DNA of 64,000 nt from Chrysomallon squamiferum (taxonomy: Eukaryota; Mollusca; Gastropoda; Neomphalida; Peltospiridae), in the NCBI GenBank assembly GCA_012295275.1, contig CM022677.1, positions 12,718,934-12,782,933 on the forward strand, written 5' to 3'. Below are positions 1 to 12,359 of this stretch, piece after piece. A program made the position numbers and the translations under genes. Position 1 is the stretch's first letter. Each line of letters opens with the position of its first letter. Under the pieces are notes generated by a model. The model had not been told where the DNA came from. It was given only the letters and a program-made list of their open reading frames with translations, and ran no database searches.

Positions 1-126
1 CAGCCTGCTCAATGAAACACGTATAAAAATACAACCCAGGACAATTTTAAAACAGAGAATAGTAAGGGCGAAATAAACAAAAAATAATATTTTAAAATAG
101 AAAAAAAGAAATAAAATTAAGAGAAA

Positions 127-168
127 AACACACACGCACGCACGCACACACACACACACACGCACACA
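127..168. repeat. (AC)n microsatellite with CG interruptions
   Basis: A run of CA dinucleotides with several CACG units, seen directly. Confidence 0.9.
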
Positions 169-779
169 GAGAAGCGTATTTTCAACTGCTATTTTTCGTT
201 GTAAAGTGTGTTTCTGCCTGAACAAATGGAAATGAAAAAAATTGCTAATCAGAGCGAAACGTCTACGACAAAATGACAGGTCAGCGGGCGTGTCTGTCGT
301 AAAACAAAAAAATGTCTGGGCTTTTATAAGAAAAAAAAACTCGCGTCATTTGACAAAACGTCTGTCGCCAGATCATTCTTGAAACAAGAACCCTCTAGTG
401 ATAATTAATTCCGCAGTTCCCAGGATTAAGATAAAAAGATACAGCAAAGACATTTACAAGTGGAAGATTCTTCTATCACACTGAAACACAAATGTGTTCA
501 AAGTTTTAGAAGAGATGTTTATTGCATTCGTAACAGTTCATTCAAATTTATCTTAAAACTGCATTTAATAATGAATAAAAGGCAACAATAGAAATAGAAA
601 AAAATAATATTTATTTTAAAAAATATTAACATTTGTAATTATAACATCTGAATAACAAGTGTATATTCAAAATCTGGTAGTAAAACTCAGCTGCCTGAAA
701 TAAATATAATCTTTCAATTAACAAGAAAAATTACTAAAACAGATAGTCATAGAATTTTATGTTGTTGTTTTTTTGAAAG

Positions 780-780
<1 letters not shown>

Positions 781-825
<45 letters not shown>
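781..825. repeat. (GA)n microsatellite
   Basis: About 20 uninterrupted GA units, seen directly. Confidence 0.95.
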
Positions 826-828
<3 letters not shown>

Positions 829-2060
829 AGAAAATACAAAGAAAATATATGTGAAACAGAAAAATATAAAATGTGATTAGACTATATTTTTACAATAATA
901 ATATCAGCTCAAAATGTTTATTGTTAGCAAAGATAATAAGACAACAAAAAAATACAGTATCTCTTTAGAAAATAATATTTAAGTTATTCTGTTTTTAAAT
1001 TAATAATTCAATAAGTAATTAAATAAATACATCTACATTGTTTAACCAGTCAGATGGTTAAACTAATGATTCGGGGCACCTGACATCGTGTTCAAAATAT
1101 TAAAATGTGAATCTTTGTTTGAATAAGGTCAATAAAATTGATTATTTGCAATAAAAAGAAAAGAAGAGAAAAGAAATCGCTCGTAACTGATCCTGCTGAG
1201 GCAAAACGTTTTGTGGAACAACATTTGAATCGGGTCCGACGTTTCATTTTTTTTTTTTTTTTTTTTTTGGTCAATTTTGTGACGTCAGTTATGCGCTGTG
1301 AAGACAGTGCGACTGGCGTTCCTACACAAAGTAGCTGGAAGTTTCGTAAACAAACTGAAGATAGCTCGCGTTCTTAAAATCTTTTAAATTCACTTTATCT
1401 GCTGAAACTGATAATTTAATAAGGTAAGGGTTTCTTCACCATGTATGTGATACTGGATCCTTGTCTCCCTCTTCCTGGAGTATCTGCTATTTTCATAAAG
1501 GTTTTGAGAATCCATCGCAAAAAGAGAGTCCGACTATTTTGAGCTTACAGTATATATCAGTAGATTGTCTAATGTGATCTATCTGCCACAATAGATGTTG
1601 ATCATATAATTTGTTTGTAATGATGTGTATATTAAACACTAAATTCTTGGTTTTGTTAATAAACTATATTTATATATAAATATTTTAAATTATACTGAAA
1701 ATAATATTATAAAAGTGTTTGGTTTTGTGCACATACTATTTTTTTTTTTTACTAATCATTGTTTTCCTTATGTCAAAATATAACTCTCTCTCTCATATAC
1801 ATTTACCTAAAGTTAAAAATAAAAATATAAATACATAAGAATCATTGATTATGCAAGTTCAACTGTATACAAACCTGTGAATTACTAATTATTATGTTTC
1901 ATTCTGTTTAGTGCCTTTAATCAAACATTATTTCATTTACCTAGTATTTCCTACAGGACTTTATTTAATTTAATTCATAACCGTGGAGTCACTATTTCCA
2001 TGACAGACATTTTTTATATTTTTTTATCTATTAATCCTGGAAGCTTTAAGAGTATATTTT

Positions 2061-2062
<2 letters not shown>

Positions 2063-2113
<51 letters not shown>
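2063..2113. repeat. (AC)n microsatellite
   Basis: About 25 uninterrupted AC units. Confidence 0.95.
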
Positions 2114-2119
<6 letters not shown>

Positions 2120-3378
2120 ACATTCCATTATTCTGACAGGCTGATTATAATAATACATCAATATAATCTATGATATAAACTGCAGGACTATCTGCAAGAA
2201 CAAATAAAAAATAATCTTGCTCTGTTTTATTTCTCTTGATTTGTTTTTGTTTGTTTGTGGGTTTTTTTTATTATTGCCTCTATTTATTTATTTTTTAATT
2301 ATTATTATTATTTTTTTATAATATTTGTAACCAGATATTTTTTTGTTCTTAAAGATATTATGTTGCTTTTTATGTTCACTAGCTTTGTCTATATATTTAG
2401 TTTAGCAGGGTATAGTAATTGTATACTTTTTTCTATTTATCAGGTGAAACTGGGTACAGAGGACATTGTCTAAACCAGACGTATGTATATGTAAAAACAA
2501 AACAAACATATAATATAATATATCGAGTTACCGAAAATAGCGCAATGTACCAAAACCAAGTTTTATTTAGTGCTGGAAAATTTTTAATTTTTAATTTTTT
2601 TTATTTTGTTTTACTTAATAAATATTTTGCATAATTCTCTATCAAGATTATATATATTTACATATGTAACAGTGATTTAGAAAAATCATTATAATCCTCC
2701 ATGATGTATAATAATAGTTGTATAATTGTTTAATAATAAAAAATTATAAATATTTGAAAGAGATTATAATTTTAGTTTAGATTATAGTTAATTTTTCTGT
2801 ATGGCTATCAAATGTATGTTTGTACAAGAAAAAGAATTATTTTTAATATGCTTTTTCTTTCAGTTGTTGGTGTTGTTGTCATGTGTGTGTGTGTTTGTGT
2901 TAGTTTGCAGGAGTTGATGTGAGGTGATACAATTTTGTTTAAATAAACAGAAATTTGTTTAAATACTAAAAAAAAAGAAATGAAACTTTTGTACACAAAA
3001 TAGTTTTTTTATTATATATATATATTTTTTTTACATAGTTTTTATTGCTAATCCATGACGTGTACAGATTACTATTGGTTTTTTTTTTTTTTTTTTTTTT
3101 ATATCCTTTCTTACGATTAGTTTATGCTATAATTTATATTTTTATTCTTTCAGTTAGATTTTGATTCACTTTGTAATTAACAGTGAATTCAGACTTGTAA
3201 AATGCTAAATTGTTATAAAGAAAAAGCAAAATCAGTAGTAGATATTGGCAAATTGTGGAATTAAGAAGAAGAAAAAAATGCACTTTTGATAGCTTGTTTA
3301 CCTTCTTAAGTAGATACTGTTAAAACTGATGAAAATTAAGCACTTGGTACAAATGTGGCTTAATTTGAGAGAAAATGA

Positions 3379-3418
<40 letters not shown>
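3379..3418. repeat. (GT)n microsatellite
   Basis: About 20 GT units. A second, similar GT run lies at 3678-3717 in the same TG-rich stretch. Confidence 0.95.
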
Positions 3419-3420
<2 letters not shown>

Positions 3421-3670
3421 ATGTACGAGGATAAGTTATTGCTGGTGTTTATGTCTGTCTATGTGAATGAGTATACGTGACAAGTTTAAAACATGACTGT
3501 GTATATGTTTTAATGTTTGCATATTACAATAATAGTACATATGGGATTGTGTATTTTATGACTATATGTATGAAAGTGGGGTATGTGTATGTTTTTGTTC
3601 ATGCGCCCGTGTACGTATATTTATGTGTATAATCTGTCTGGGAGACTGTTTATGTTTGTAGCCTATCCAG

Positions 3671-3677
<7 letters not shown>

Positions 3678-3717
<40 letters not shown>
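3678..3717. repeat. (GT)n microsatellite
   Basis: About 20 GT units, ending just before a TATG-rich stretch. Confidence 0.95.
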
Positions 3718-3720
<3 letters not shown>

Positions 3721-3884
3721 GTGTCTGTTATGTATGTATGTATATATTATTATGCTAAAGGATTTAATTATAAAATTTAGTTTATAAAACTAAATATAAC
3801 CAAGGTTAACAGCTGACATTAAATTACGATTTTTCAGAGAAGTTCTTTGAACGACTGAGTCATAACGCTGACTGGAGACCGATT

Positions 3885-3960
3885 AGTACAGTGACGTCAC
3901 ACGTGCATAAACCAGCTGAGCTACAGCAGCCGGGCCCTGTTGTGTCTTCTTATGTAAGAA
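3885..3960 (-). repeat. possible tRNA-derived SINE fragment
   Basis: On the minus strand the text TGTAGCTCAGCTGGTT resembles a tRNA A box (TRGCTCAGYGG), preceded by a GGCCCGGCTGC start. I do not see a clear B box 40 bases downstream, so this is at most a degenerate or partial SINE head. It lies just upstream of the secreted-protein pseudogene. Confidence 0.3.
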
Positions 3961-3992
3961 TGATACGTAACCAGTTTTGAAACTTTGGAAAA

Positions 3993-5859
3993 ATGTATGT
4001 TGTGAAGACCGTTCTACTTTTAGCGTTCTGCAGATTATGTCTGGGCAACATTCACCCATTACCAGCCTCCGAGGTTCGAGATAAACACCGGATACATTTT
4101 CGATCAAACGCTTTGTCAAAGAAGGTAGTGTTTTTAACAGGCTACGAAATCATTAATTTTTACTTCTGTCTGAAGAAAACAAGCTCGGTAAAAATCTCCA
4201 GTTTACGATACTCCAATGGCAACGATCCTGAAAACATCACAGCAGTTTTAAACCAGAAGAAAATGGGATCCATTGTCACCATATCACCAGAAACAGCCGG
4301 AGATAAGTGGAATGTTTTTCATTTCAGTACCGAGATGAAAGGATCAGTAATTCTGGAAAGAGGTTGGTATATTTTAAAGCTCCAGGTTCACGGATCTGAT
4401 GGAGTGGAACTGAACACAGTCAGTCTAGATATTGATGACAGCAGTCTCGCGCAGGACATGATGCAGTGTAAACTTCACTGTACGAGTGATCTGCCCCATC
4501 TGAACTCTTCGACACGCAATTAATGTCGACAAAAAAGCTAAACTTAGACAGAAAAGTTACCAATCTAAATGTGCGGAAGAGGACAATGTGAAAATACCAG
4601 TATACCTCGACAGCGTGAAACAGTACAAACTAATAGCTACTCTACCAGTGTATAAAGCTTTTGTAAACAGAAGAGAACCAAATAATACTGACTGTGTTGC
4701 TTTGTCTCCTCTCTACTGGAGTTTTACCCACCTCTGTTTGAATAAAATAAATAATCATTTAGTTTCAAATTCGGCAACTATGAAAGTGTATCCAGGACCT
4801 AGTACATCGAAAATAGCCGTAATTGAAATTTCATTCATGTTAAAAGGAAGATCAGAAGGTTACATAGATGCTGATATTGGGTCAGTCTTCAGTCTAAAAA
4901 TCAAACCAGTGACCTCATTTGTAAAATTATAGGTTTCATACAGAGACAGAAACTAAAATTTAATTGCGCTCAAAGAGACTGGTTTACAACCCGGGAAAAC
5001 TGACGTCGATTGGCAAATCCCAAACCTTTCTTGGATCGAACACAACGTAAATCTGATCAAAATTTCATTATCCGCACAGGATGTATTTTCCATTTGTATC
5101 GAAGAAATAAAATTGGAAAGAAAACCTATGAAACCTGAAAAATATTTTCCTATATACACCAGTAAGGAGTTCACTGTTATAGGTGTTGATATAGACTTTT
5201 GGTGGAGAAATCCGGAAACAATGAAAGTATATGTAAAAAATACTGACAAGCTTCATAGAAAAGTAGACTATTTTAAAATAATTCTTCCAGTTCCTTGGTC
5301 AGAGGGTTACAGTGAGACACTTGTTATCTATCAAGATGGAAACGTACGCCTACTGCCCCTCCCTCCTGCAGGATTAGACTGGATTCCGTTTGGAACATCA
5401 GTTGTGGTTGGAACATGCGATGTTGACCTGATCAGACCTGCTGCTCCCATTGATCAAGTGGATATCGACGTCGATAAACGAGAGCTGAAGATTCTTTACA
5501 GAAATGGAGAAAAAGCAAAGCTGACGTTGATTTCGAAAGTGGACAGAACGGAACTCGTTGTTTCTGATCTCATATTTAAACAGTCCAGTAAGGGATTTCC
5601 ATTTGCCACATTCCGATCAATGTACGTCGACGAGGGCAACACAGACAGCGACAGCATCATGGTGGACAGCTCCAGCGTGTTCGGCGTCATGGAGAACCTG
5701 AATGGTGTACATGGAAAAACGTTTACACTTTTCAGAAGATGCGAATCCAAACATCTGACTCTCAGTCCGGATATCCATCTGGAGTTATTGCGCACGCGCT
5801 ACTCAGTATTGTTGTCAGGTAATCAGTCAGTTTTAAATAACATGACAGTTCACATGTAA
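3993..5859 (+). pseudogene. broken secreted-protein gene, intronless, unknown function
   Basis: The first open frame (3993-4523) begins with a good signal peptide (MYVVKTVLLLAFCRLCLG) and continues as an extracellular-looking beta-rich sequence. The reading continues in another frame from about 4537, includes 4588-4932, and resumes at about 4972 through 5859, so the three parts look like one protein of roughly 600 residues. Breaks: a frame change between about 4500 and 4537, and in-frame stops TAG at 4930 and TAA at 4954. There is no sign of introns. Segments such as GRSEGYIDADIGS, VDWQIPNLSWIE and LDWIPFGTSVVVG look conserved. I associate this layout with a family of uncharacterised secreted proteins in bivalves, from memory and unverified. 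It may be a retrocopy, a decayed gene, or an intact gene with assembly indels. Confidence 0.6.
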
Positions 5860-5869
5860 AACCTGTTAG

Positions 5870-6160
5870 CGCTCAGGTTTACTGAGTAATGTTTTACTTT
5901 CTCAATGGTAACAAGTCTCCTAGCACATTCATGATTTGTTCACCATTGCCAACAAGCTTCAAACATGGATGTTTTGGGATATGTATTCAGAATATCTAAA
6001 CAAATGAAAACAATTATTAAAATTTGAATGTTTCCCCAAAACAAAGGTTCTTGTGTTTATAAAACTGTTTAATAACACTAATTACCATAGTCAAGACTAA
6101 ATTGATCATTATCAGAATTGCTAAAGCAAGTTCATTTACATTCATGAACAGCTTTTTTTA
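5870..6160. other. no gene seen
   Basis: AT-rich downstream flank of the pseudogene with no coding or repeat structure that I can support. Confidence 0.5.
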
Positions 6161-6283
6161 TGGTATCAGGTCAATTGCCCCTGGACACTGCCCCTAAGGA
6201 CAACTGCCCCCATTTTTCTTCAAATATACCATTCAAAGTTATTTTTAAGCAACATTCCAATAAATTAGTCAAAGCTACCTAGA

Positions 6284-6520
6284 GTCAGCTAATTACTAAT
6301 TGAACTTGATCAGAGGCATTTGGATTACTTTGATCTGCTAAAACGTCTGCTGAAACATATTATCAAAAATCATCTAACACCAAAGCTAACGAAAGTCAGC
6401 TAATTACTAATTGATCAAGGCATTTGGATTACTTTGATCTGTTAAAACGTCTGCTGAAACATTATTAAAAATCATCTAACACCAAAGCTAACGAAAGTCA
6501 GCTAATTACTAATTCAGGCT
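6284..6520. repeat. tandem repeat, about 102-111 bp unit
   Basis: The block starting GTCAGCTAATTACTAATT recurs at 6284, 6395 and 6497. Between the copies lie a shared ATTTGGATTACTTTGATCTG and AAAACGTCTGCTGAAACAT. The first two copies are nearly complete and the third is only a start. It sits just upstream of a transposase remnant and may be subterminal repeat of that element. Confidence 0.85.
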
Positions 6521-6584
6521 AATTAAATGCTAAAGATTCTTTTGATTTGGCAACTGATCAATAATTAAGACGAATGAGACAGTA

Positions 6585-6930
6585 CATAAGGTCATAGCGT
6601 CAGAGTATGGTCATCCAAAACTTGCGTTCGAAAACTATGTGTATGTCCGACAGAAGGAACTCAGTGGTGCAGTGATTTCTTACGAGTGTGAAGGAAGAAG
6701 ACAACACGCTTGTAAAGCTAAACTGAACTGTGTCTGGATGCTTCTTTCATCTGGCGCCAAGTTCAACTCATTAGTCTAGCAGTTTGTTACATACTGATGA
6801 AGATTTTGCATTCGTTCCAGTGCATGAAGTGACGGCAGCTTTTGAAGCACTATCAGAAGCTGATGACCATAACTCTGTATTACAAATACTTGAGTACTTT
6901 GAGGACAACTTCATCGGTTTAAAGTAAGTG
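6585..6930 (+). pseudogene. FLYWCH zinc-finger / MULE-type transposase remnant
   Basis: The frame through 6597-6776 reads a FLYWCH-like finger: a GHPKL start, a Tyr-Val-Tyr strand, then YECEG and HACKAKLN, fitting the family pattern of W/Y-x-C followed by C-x-A-R/K. After a TAG at 6777 another frame (about 6780-6926) reads an AFEALSEAD stretch and LQILEYFEDNFIGL. That resembles the YFE-x3-IG motif found next to FLYWCH domains in Mutator-like (MULE) transposases. The transposase core between these parts is missing, so this is an internally deleted, dead copy. Text at 6167-6212 rich in TGCCCCT could be part of a terminal repeat, but I did not find its partner. Confidence 0.6.
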
Positions 6931-7899
6931 CTACCAAGATAGATTAAGATGACTGCCTCCTATTGGGAGCTTTCGTTAGAAGTGGCATCTGTATGGTCGG
7001 TCATATGGCAATTGCAGCCTGGAATATAAGGGAGGACATAACAAAGGTGGCGACGCTGGTGTTGTTTGTTTTGTGTTCTTTTGGGGTTTTTTCGTACTGA
7101 CTTCATGTTTTTTTTGTTCTCCAACTCTAGAATTTTTATTATGATTTGTTTTATGAATCTGTTTCTCCTCCTTGGAGATGCCACAGTTACCATATTGTAA
7201 ATGTTAACATTGCTATAGCAGAAATTACCTAATAATAAAGCCCTTTGTTTAGACAGTCATATATATTACGAATATATATTATACGAACAGCTAGCTGAGA
7301 GATCCGCTTGCTTCCCCTCACCGCCCAGTTACATTCTCGCGTCAGAAGTGGGATTTTAAGTCAATTAGGACTGAACCCGGACATTTAGAAATTAAGTGAA
7401 AGACGGCCAATGGACTCACGTGACCAGGCATAGAAAAGATTTGATGTTGACGATTGTTTGAATCTACATGATTGACGTCACGAGATTCCCAACTGAAGAG
7501 GGTTACTAAATTGATCCAAATTGATCCAAGAACATTTACATTTTTTTTCAAACGAATAACAAAAAAAAAAAAAAATAATAACATGTTTATGTAATTAAAA
7601 ATTCAGTAATATTAAGTTAAGTATGTATGTTATAACCATTGGTAAAAATTTCTTCAGGACTACCTGTACTTGGGATTGTGTAAAATATTATTTTATATTC
7701 CAGTGAATAATAGTTTATAAGTTAATATGGAGCTTTTGGAGAAATAAATAACTAAAAACATGTTAATTTCAGACAATTAAACGATATGTCAAATTATCTT
7801 CTCTTTTGTGGTCATTGAAGTCTAGTAAGATAGAATTTAGCGGTTTTCATAAATCTTTAAATTGATTTTTAAGTAAAGTGATGCTGTAGTTTTGAGTAG

Positions 7900-8270
7900 C
7901 TATGAACAGCTTAGACGAGATTTTCAAAACCTCGATTCCCAGTTTAGGGAGCAGGCCAAAGAGAATCAGATTCGTTCAGATTCGATTAGAAAGTACGAGA
8001 GACAACGACTCTAAAAGATTCTAACTTTAATCCTCTGCTCATATTTAGAAGAAGTCGACAATATGGGTCAGATGAATCTCTGCTGATGTACAGCCATGAA
8101 TTGCTAAGACTGTGTCAGCAGCTGGAACATGATGAATGTTAACATGGTCAGCGAGATCTGCATCTGAGAAATCCCTATTTGAGTCGGGAACTCAACCGAC
8201 AGATGCTGGGTAATACAGCGGAATCCTTTTTTAATTGGGCCGTTGATTGGCATAAACGTTGTTCTTGGTA
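7900..8270 (+). pseudogene. gypsy gag fragment
   Basis: Short frames read like the capsid part of gypsy gag, for example YGSDESLLMYSHELLRLCQQ near 8060-8120 and a following ELNRQMLGNTAE. Stops interrupt every frame. The call rests mainly on position upstream of the RT fragment. Confidence 0.4.
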
Positions 8271-8404
8271 TCCTGGTTAAAGAGGCTGCTGATAATCCTC
8301 TTTTGCCTTCGGAGATACCGGGGCTGATTTTTTTACCATTAGGGAAACATGTTACAAAAAATCATTTGAAACATAACGTTGAGACTTCAGCCTCTTAAAT
8401 GCAA

Positions 8405-9075
8405 AACCTGTCAAAGATGCGCATCCACTTCCCCGTGTAGATGAAACACTTGAGACATTGAAAGGCGCCAAGTATTTCTCTTCCATCGATCTAGCACATG
8501 GATTTCTTCAGTGAAGAGAAAGAGGAAGACATTCCCAAGACTGCATTTCGCGCTGGTTCGTCCTTTTTTTTTTTCTTTTTTTTTAATATACCAGGATTTC
8601 CATGGGTTTGTTTAATCAGAGTAGCCTAATGGCTAATGCAGGTTTGCCTGGGAGAAGACAGCCTTCAGTCTCTGATAGTATATCTAGAAGTCATTCTTGT
8701 GTTTGGACGCACCTTCGACGAAATGGACCAAAGGCTAGAAATGGTATTTGGTAGGCTACACGTGTCATTTGCTTAAAAAGGAGGTTAAGTATCTTGGCCA
8801 TGTTGTTTCAGAGACGGGTATTTCTGATCAGGTTTCAGCTGTCAAAGACTGGAAAATACCAACAAGAGAACTGAGGTCATTTCTTGGATTTACCAGCTAC
8901 TATCGAAGGTCCAATGAGTTTTACCAACATAGCCACATCCCTGCATTCACTGATAGGTGGTGGCAAGAAAAAGAAAGGAAAACTTGTCAAAAGGTTCCTG
9001 AAACTCGGAAAGCTTTTCAGGAATGCAGGGATCAGTCTTGTGACGATGCTTTCAATGCATCAACAGTTTAGCTGA
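8405..9075 (+). pseudogene. gypsy reverse transcriptase fragments
   Basis: Near 8412-8510 one frame reads HPLPRVDETLETLKGAKYF, then SIDLAHGF, the typical gypsy RT start with the first catalytic Asp in the DLxxGF motif. At 8748-9071 another frame gives KKEVKYLGHVVSETGI and a RELRSFLGFTSYYRR stretch, the RT thumb and connection motifs. The palm region with the YxDD box is not intact between them, and an insertion with poly-T lies near 8565. Non-functional. Confidence 0.8.
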
Positions 9076-9099
9076 CTACAATTCCAAGTTTAGGCTACT

Positions 9100-9230
9100 C
9101 TGATTTTCATTGATGAGATTGATGCAGGTTTTCAGGGTTTGGGAGCTGTTCTATCTCAAGAGCAAGATGGTCGAGTAGTGGTTATTTCTTCTGCCAGTCG
9201 AAGCTCAAACTTGATCTCTTGGTGAAGTTA
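9100..9230 (+). pseudogene. gypsy RNase H fragment
   Basis: The frame near 9115-9210 reads IDAGFQGLGAVLSQEQDG followed by SSASRSS. This matches the first strands of Ty3/gypsy RNase H (D-A-x3-G-L-G-A-V-L-x-Q). It is cut short by stops. Confidence 0.7.
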
Positions 9231-9400
9231 ATAAAGAGACTGCTGAGACATGGCTAGAGGTAGGAAACAGTTCAGAGCTGAGAGGAATTTAAAAGAATCT
9301 GGGTTGTTAACACTAATCTGACGATGAGACAGATTATTTCTTGAAAACTGTGAACTTTACAGAAACGTAAAGGACCCCAACTTTGGAAGAATGAAGCAAA

Positions 9401-10120
9401 TTGCCAGGAATAATGAATGAGAAAGTTCTGCATAGTTTACATAATCAGGAAGGACACCAAGATTTTGAAAGAAGGATGAGTCCTATTAGAAGATGTAACT
9501 GGCCTGCAATGCACAAAGATGTGGGACAATGGTGTAAAGAGTGTGAAAGGTGTGAAATGACTAAACTGCCACAATTCAAACTGAAACTACCTTTGGGACA
9601 TCGTATTGCTACGAGACCTGTTGAGATTGTAGCCATGGATTTGACAGTGTTGGCGCCATCTTCACGTGGCAAAGAAAATGTCTTAGTCATGACTGATGAT
9701 TTTACCAAGTTCACTGGGAAAGACCAGACGGCTGAAACCACAGCAAAGATACTCGGAGTGGATTCAGTGACATGGAGCTCCAGAACGATTACACTCTGAC
9801 CAAGTAGAAACTTAGAATTGGAGGTAACAAGTAGTTTATGTACTCTTTATGGAGTGAAAAAGAGCAGAACCACTCCATATCACCCTGAAGGAAATGGTCA
9901 GTGTGAGAGATTCAACAGGACACTGCATGATCTGCTCCGCACAATTTCCAATGAATGTAAGAAGAAATGGCCTGAGTACATACCTCAGCTTGTTTATTAC
10001 TACAATGCTGCAACTCATTCTACAACTGGATTTTCACCATTTCATCCGATGTTTGTAAACATCCAGGGCAGGAAAAAGCATTCAAGATCACTGGAGAAGT
10101 CAACTGTACTGAGTCACTGA
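9401..10120 (+). pseudogene. gypsy integrase, broken
   Basis: The frame at 9401-9799 has the integrase zinc finger (H-x3-H as HNQEGH, then CKECERC) and the start of the catalytic core, with the first Asp in VAMDLTV followed by VLVMTDDF. The frame changes before 9818-10120, which carries SRTTPYHPEGNGQCERFNRT; this contains the catalytic Glu of the DDE triad. The second Asp region (about 9780-9840) is damaged. A weak C-terminal extension with RTLRRSQLATKG runs to about 10430. Confidence 0.85.
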
Positions 10121-10429
10121 AATGCTGGATCAAGATGGAAGGTTACACAAACTTTGTCCTCTGGAAGATGACAAAGACATCAGGGTGGTGAACAAGTTGG
10201 AGATGAAACAGAGCCATGTTACACACAACCAGAAAAATTATTTGAACAACAGTCAGACAATGCAAGAAATGACAAATCTAGACAAATCTAGATATAACAT
10301 CATCATCTAGCGACGATGATCATCCAAATCAAGTTTTGTTAATGATGTAGCAAAACCTTCCCGTGCATAAAACCTACCAGGGAGAACATTAAGACGATCT
10401 CAGCTAGCAACAAAAGGTAAAAATCAAAA

Positions 10430-11190
10430 CAAATAAAACAAAGGTAATCAACAAAGGTAATCGTCCAAGAGTACTAGAGTTTAGTTCTGCTTTTCTTAAA
10501 CTGACATATTTCAGGTTTGTAAATTTCTCTGTGGCCAGTTTCTTTGGTAGTCAATCAGCTTGCATCAACCTTTCAACAGAACTTTGATTTGATTTATCTT
10601 GATTAAAAAAAAAAAAGAAAAAAAAAAAATATATATATCTTTTATGTACATGTTCTGCCTTTAGACACAGATTAGCACAAACATACTCACACAAAAAAAA
10701 AAACACAGATTGACAAAGAAAATACAGATTGAAGAGAGAGTGTTAAGCAGAATGAGGGTGTCCAAAGACAATTATTTTTGGTTTTTCTTATTATTTTTCA
10801 AGTTACAAATTTGTTTAGGAGAATTATCTTAGTTGGATTGTCATTTTTATTATTTAGAGTTACTTGCCCTGGACCGTCAGTCAAAGAATTTCAATATTTC
10901 GACGTCAGCTTATTTTGCACACTATCTGACAAACCAAATGATTAAACGTTTGTTCCGGTCTTTTATTTGTTTCATTTTATTTGTTGAAATTTTTGTGCAA
11001 TAAAGGCGTATAATGTATAAAAAATAAAAAAATACGTGAATTTGTTCTTACATTTTTATTTCATCATTCTCTATTTTCACGAACTAATTGTATATACTAG
11101 CGTATACAAATACTGTAATCAGTATGAGTCTTAGTAAAACGTATATACAGGATTTCAAGTTACGAACATGTAGACTGTAAAATTAAGAAG
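10430..11190. other. no gene seen
   Basis: AT-rich sequence with poly-A and AT runs near 10607-10640. It could include a decayed 3' LTR of the gypsy element, but no matching repeat was found by eye. Confidence 0.5.
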
Positions 11191-11193
11191 CTA

Positions 11194-11195
<2 letters not shown>

Positions 11196-11225
<30 letters not shown>

Positions 11226-11302
11226 CAACAACAACAACAACAACAACAATAATAATAATAATAATCATAATAATAATCATAATAACAATAGCAATAATCA
11301 TA

Positions 11303-11350
<48 letters not shown>
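11196..11350. repeat. (AAT)n / (AAC)n / (GAT)n microsatellite
   Basis: A compound trinucleotide array of AAT, then AAC, then AAT with ATC/GAT variants. Confidence 0.95.
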
Positions 11351-11351
<1 letters not shown>

Positions 11352-11390
11352 GTGGCCCGCTAAAAAGAATAATGAGAAGTACACCAAGCC

Positions 11391-11880
11391 GTGAAGGACA
11401 GCGCCAGTTTCAACAGCAGCGTCGCCAACGTTCACAGTAATAATAAAGATATATTAATAATATATTTTAATACAGGATGCGCACGCTCAGAAATAATAAT
11501 ACTAGGTGATAAAAAAGCAAGGAAGAACAATGAGAAGCACTCTAATAACTACGTTAGGAATAATCCGGTACGAAGGCAACGACGGCGACATTAATACAAA
11601 GTTCAGTAATATATTTTAATAGCTCAGAAAATACGAGTAATGACTAATAAAAATCGCAAAACAATAATTAGAAGTACAGCAACAAAGCTAGGATCAACGA
11701 CAGCAATTACGGTGATGTAAATAGAAATAGTAATAATACATTTTAAGTATAGCATTTGAACGCAAGAAAATTATAATATGAATAATAAAAAGTAAAAGGA
11801 TAGCGAGAAGTACACCAGAACGTTGAGAACAACGCCGTTACGACGCTAATGACGGTGACATTAACAGAGCTTTTTAATAA
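11391..11880. repeat. degenerate tandem satellite, copy 1
   Basis: Several blocks share GAGAAGTACACC, then an ACG-rich stretch (for example GTTACGACGCTAATGACG), then a GACATTAA end and a TAATATATTTTA spacer, at a spacing of about 110-130 bases. The same family recurs at 36420-37190, there also next to an AAT microsatellite. The low identity between units suggests great age. Confidence 0.6.
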
Positions 11881-11921
11881 CAACAACAACAACTGCAACA
11901 ACAATTAATCATAAATTAATA

Positions 11922-11922
11922 A

Positions 11923-11953
<31 letters not shown>

Positions 11954-11975
11954 AAAAATAAAAAAATAAATAAAT
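11922..11975. repeat. (AAAT)n microsatellite
   Basis: A run of AAAT units, seen directly. Confidence 0.9.
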
Positions 11976-12359
11976 ATTTATTTCACTGAAGGCAAAACTG
12001 AGAGAGCCGCCGCATTTTAAACTGTAGAAAGAAAAAAGAGTCATATGGGACTGTTGTAATACATATATATATATATATATAGATCAGATTATTTTGAGAA
12101 AATAAATCAACCGATTTCGTGTATAATGGAACACATTAATCTTTCTGAAAAGTAAATTTCATGAAAAATATTTAAAAAAATATATAAAAGTGCGCATGTC
12201 CTCCATGCCATGTGATGATGTGTTCAGGTTACGTGACGACAGCAACCTCGAGGACTGTTAATAGGAACCTGAATGTTCGGGAAACACAGCGGCGAAACGT
12301 GGATGTTACGTTTTCATGTTCGTAAATATCTTCATCAACTCCATACCAAAAAGTATTAA

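Larger units (their letters stand above)
1..3880. other. AT-rich intergenic DNA with microsatellites, no gene seen
   Basis: I found no convincing coding region here. The short open frames lie in poly-T, AC or GT runs and lack any domain-like composition. The stretch 1180-1400 is locally less AT-rich and contains a poly-T run, so it could be an old retroposed fragment, but I cannot name it. Confidence 0.6.
7325..10430 (+). mobile_element. degenerate Ty3/gypsy LTR retrotransposon
   Basis: Pol pieces appear in the Ty3/gypsy order: RT, RNase H, integrase zinc finger, integrase core. Near 7340 the text GCGTCAGAAGTGGGATTTT resembles the primer-binding and leader region that follows a gypsy 5' LTR, and an AATAAAG signal lies at 7231. 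That would place a 5' LTR upstream of about 7332. I could not match it to a 3' LTR after 10430. The copy is broken by many stops and frameshifts and is dead. Confidence 0.75.
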
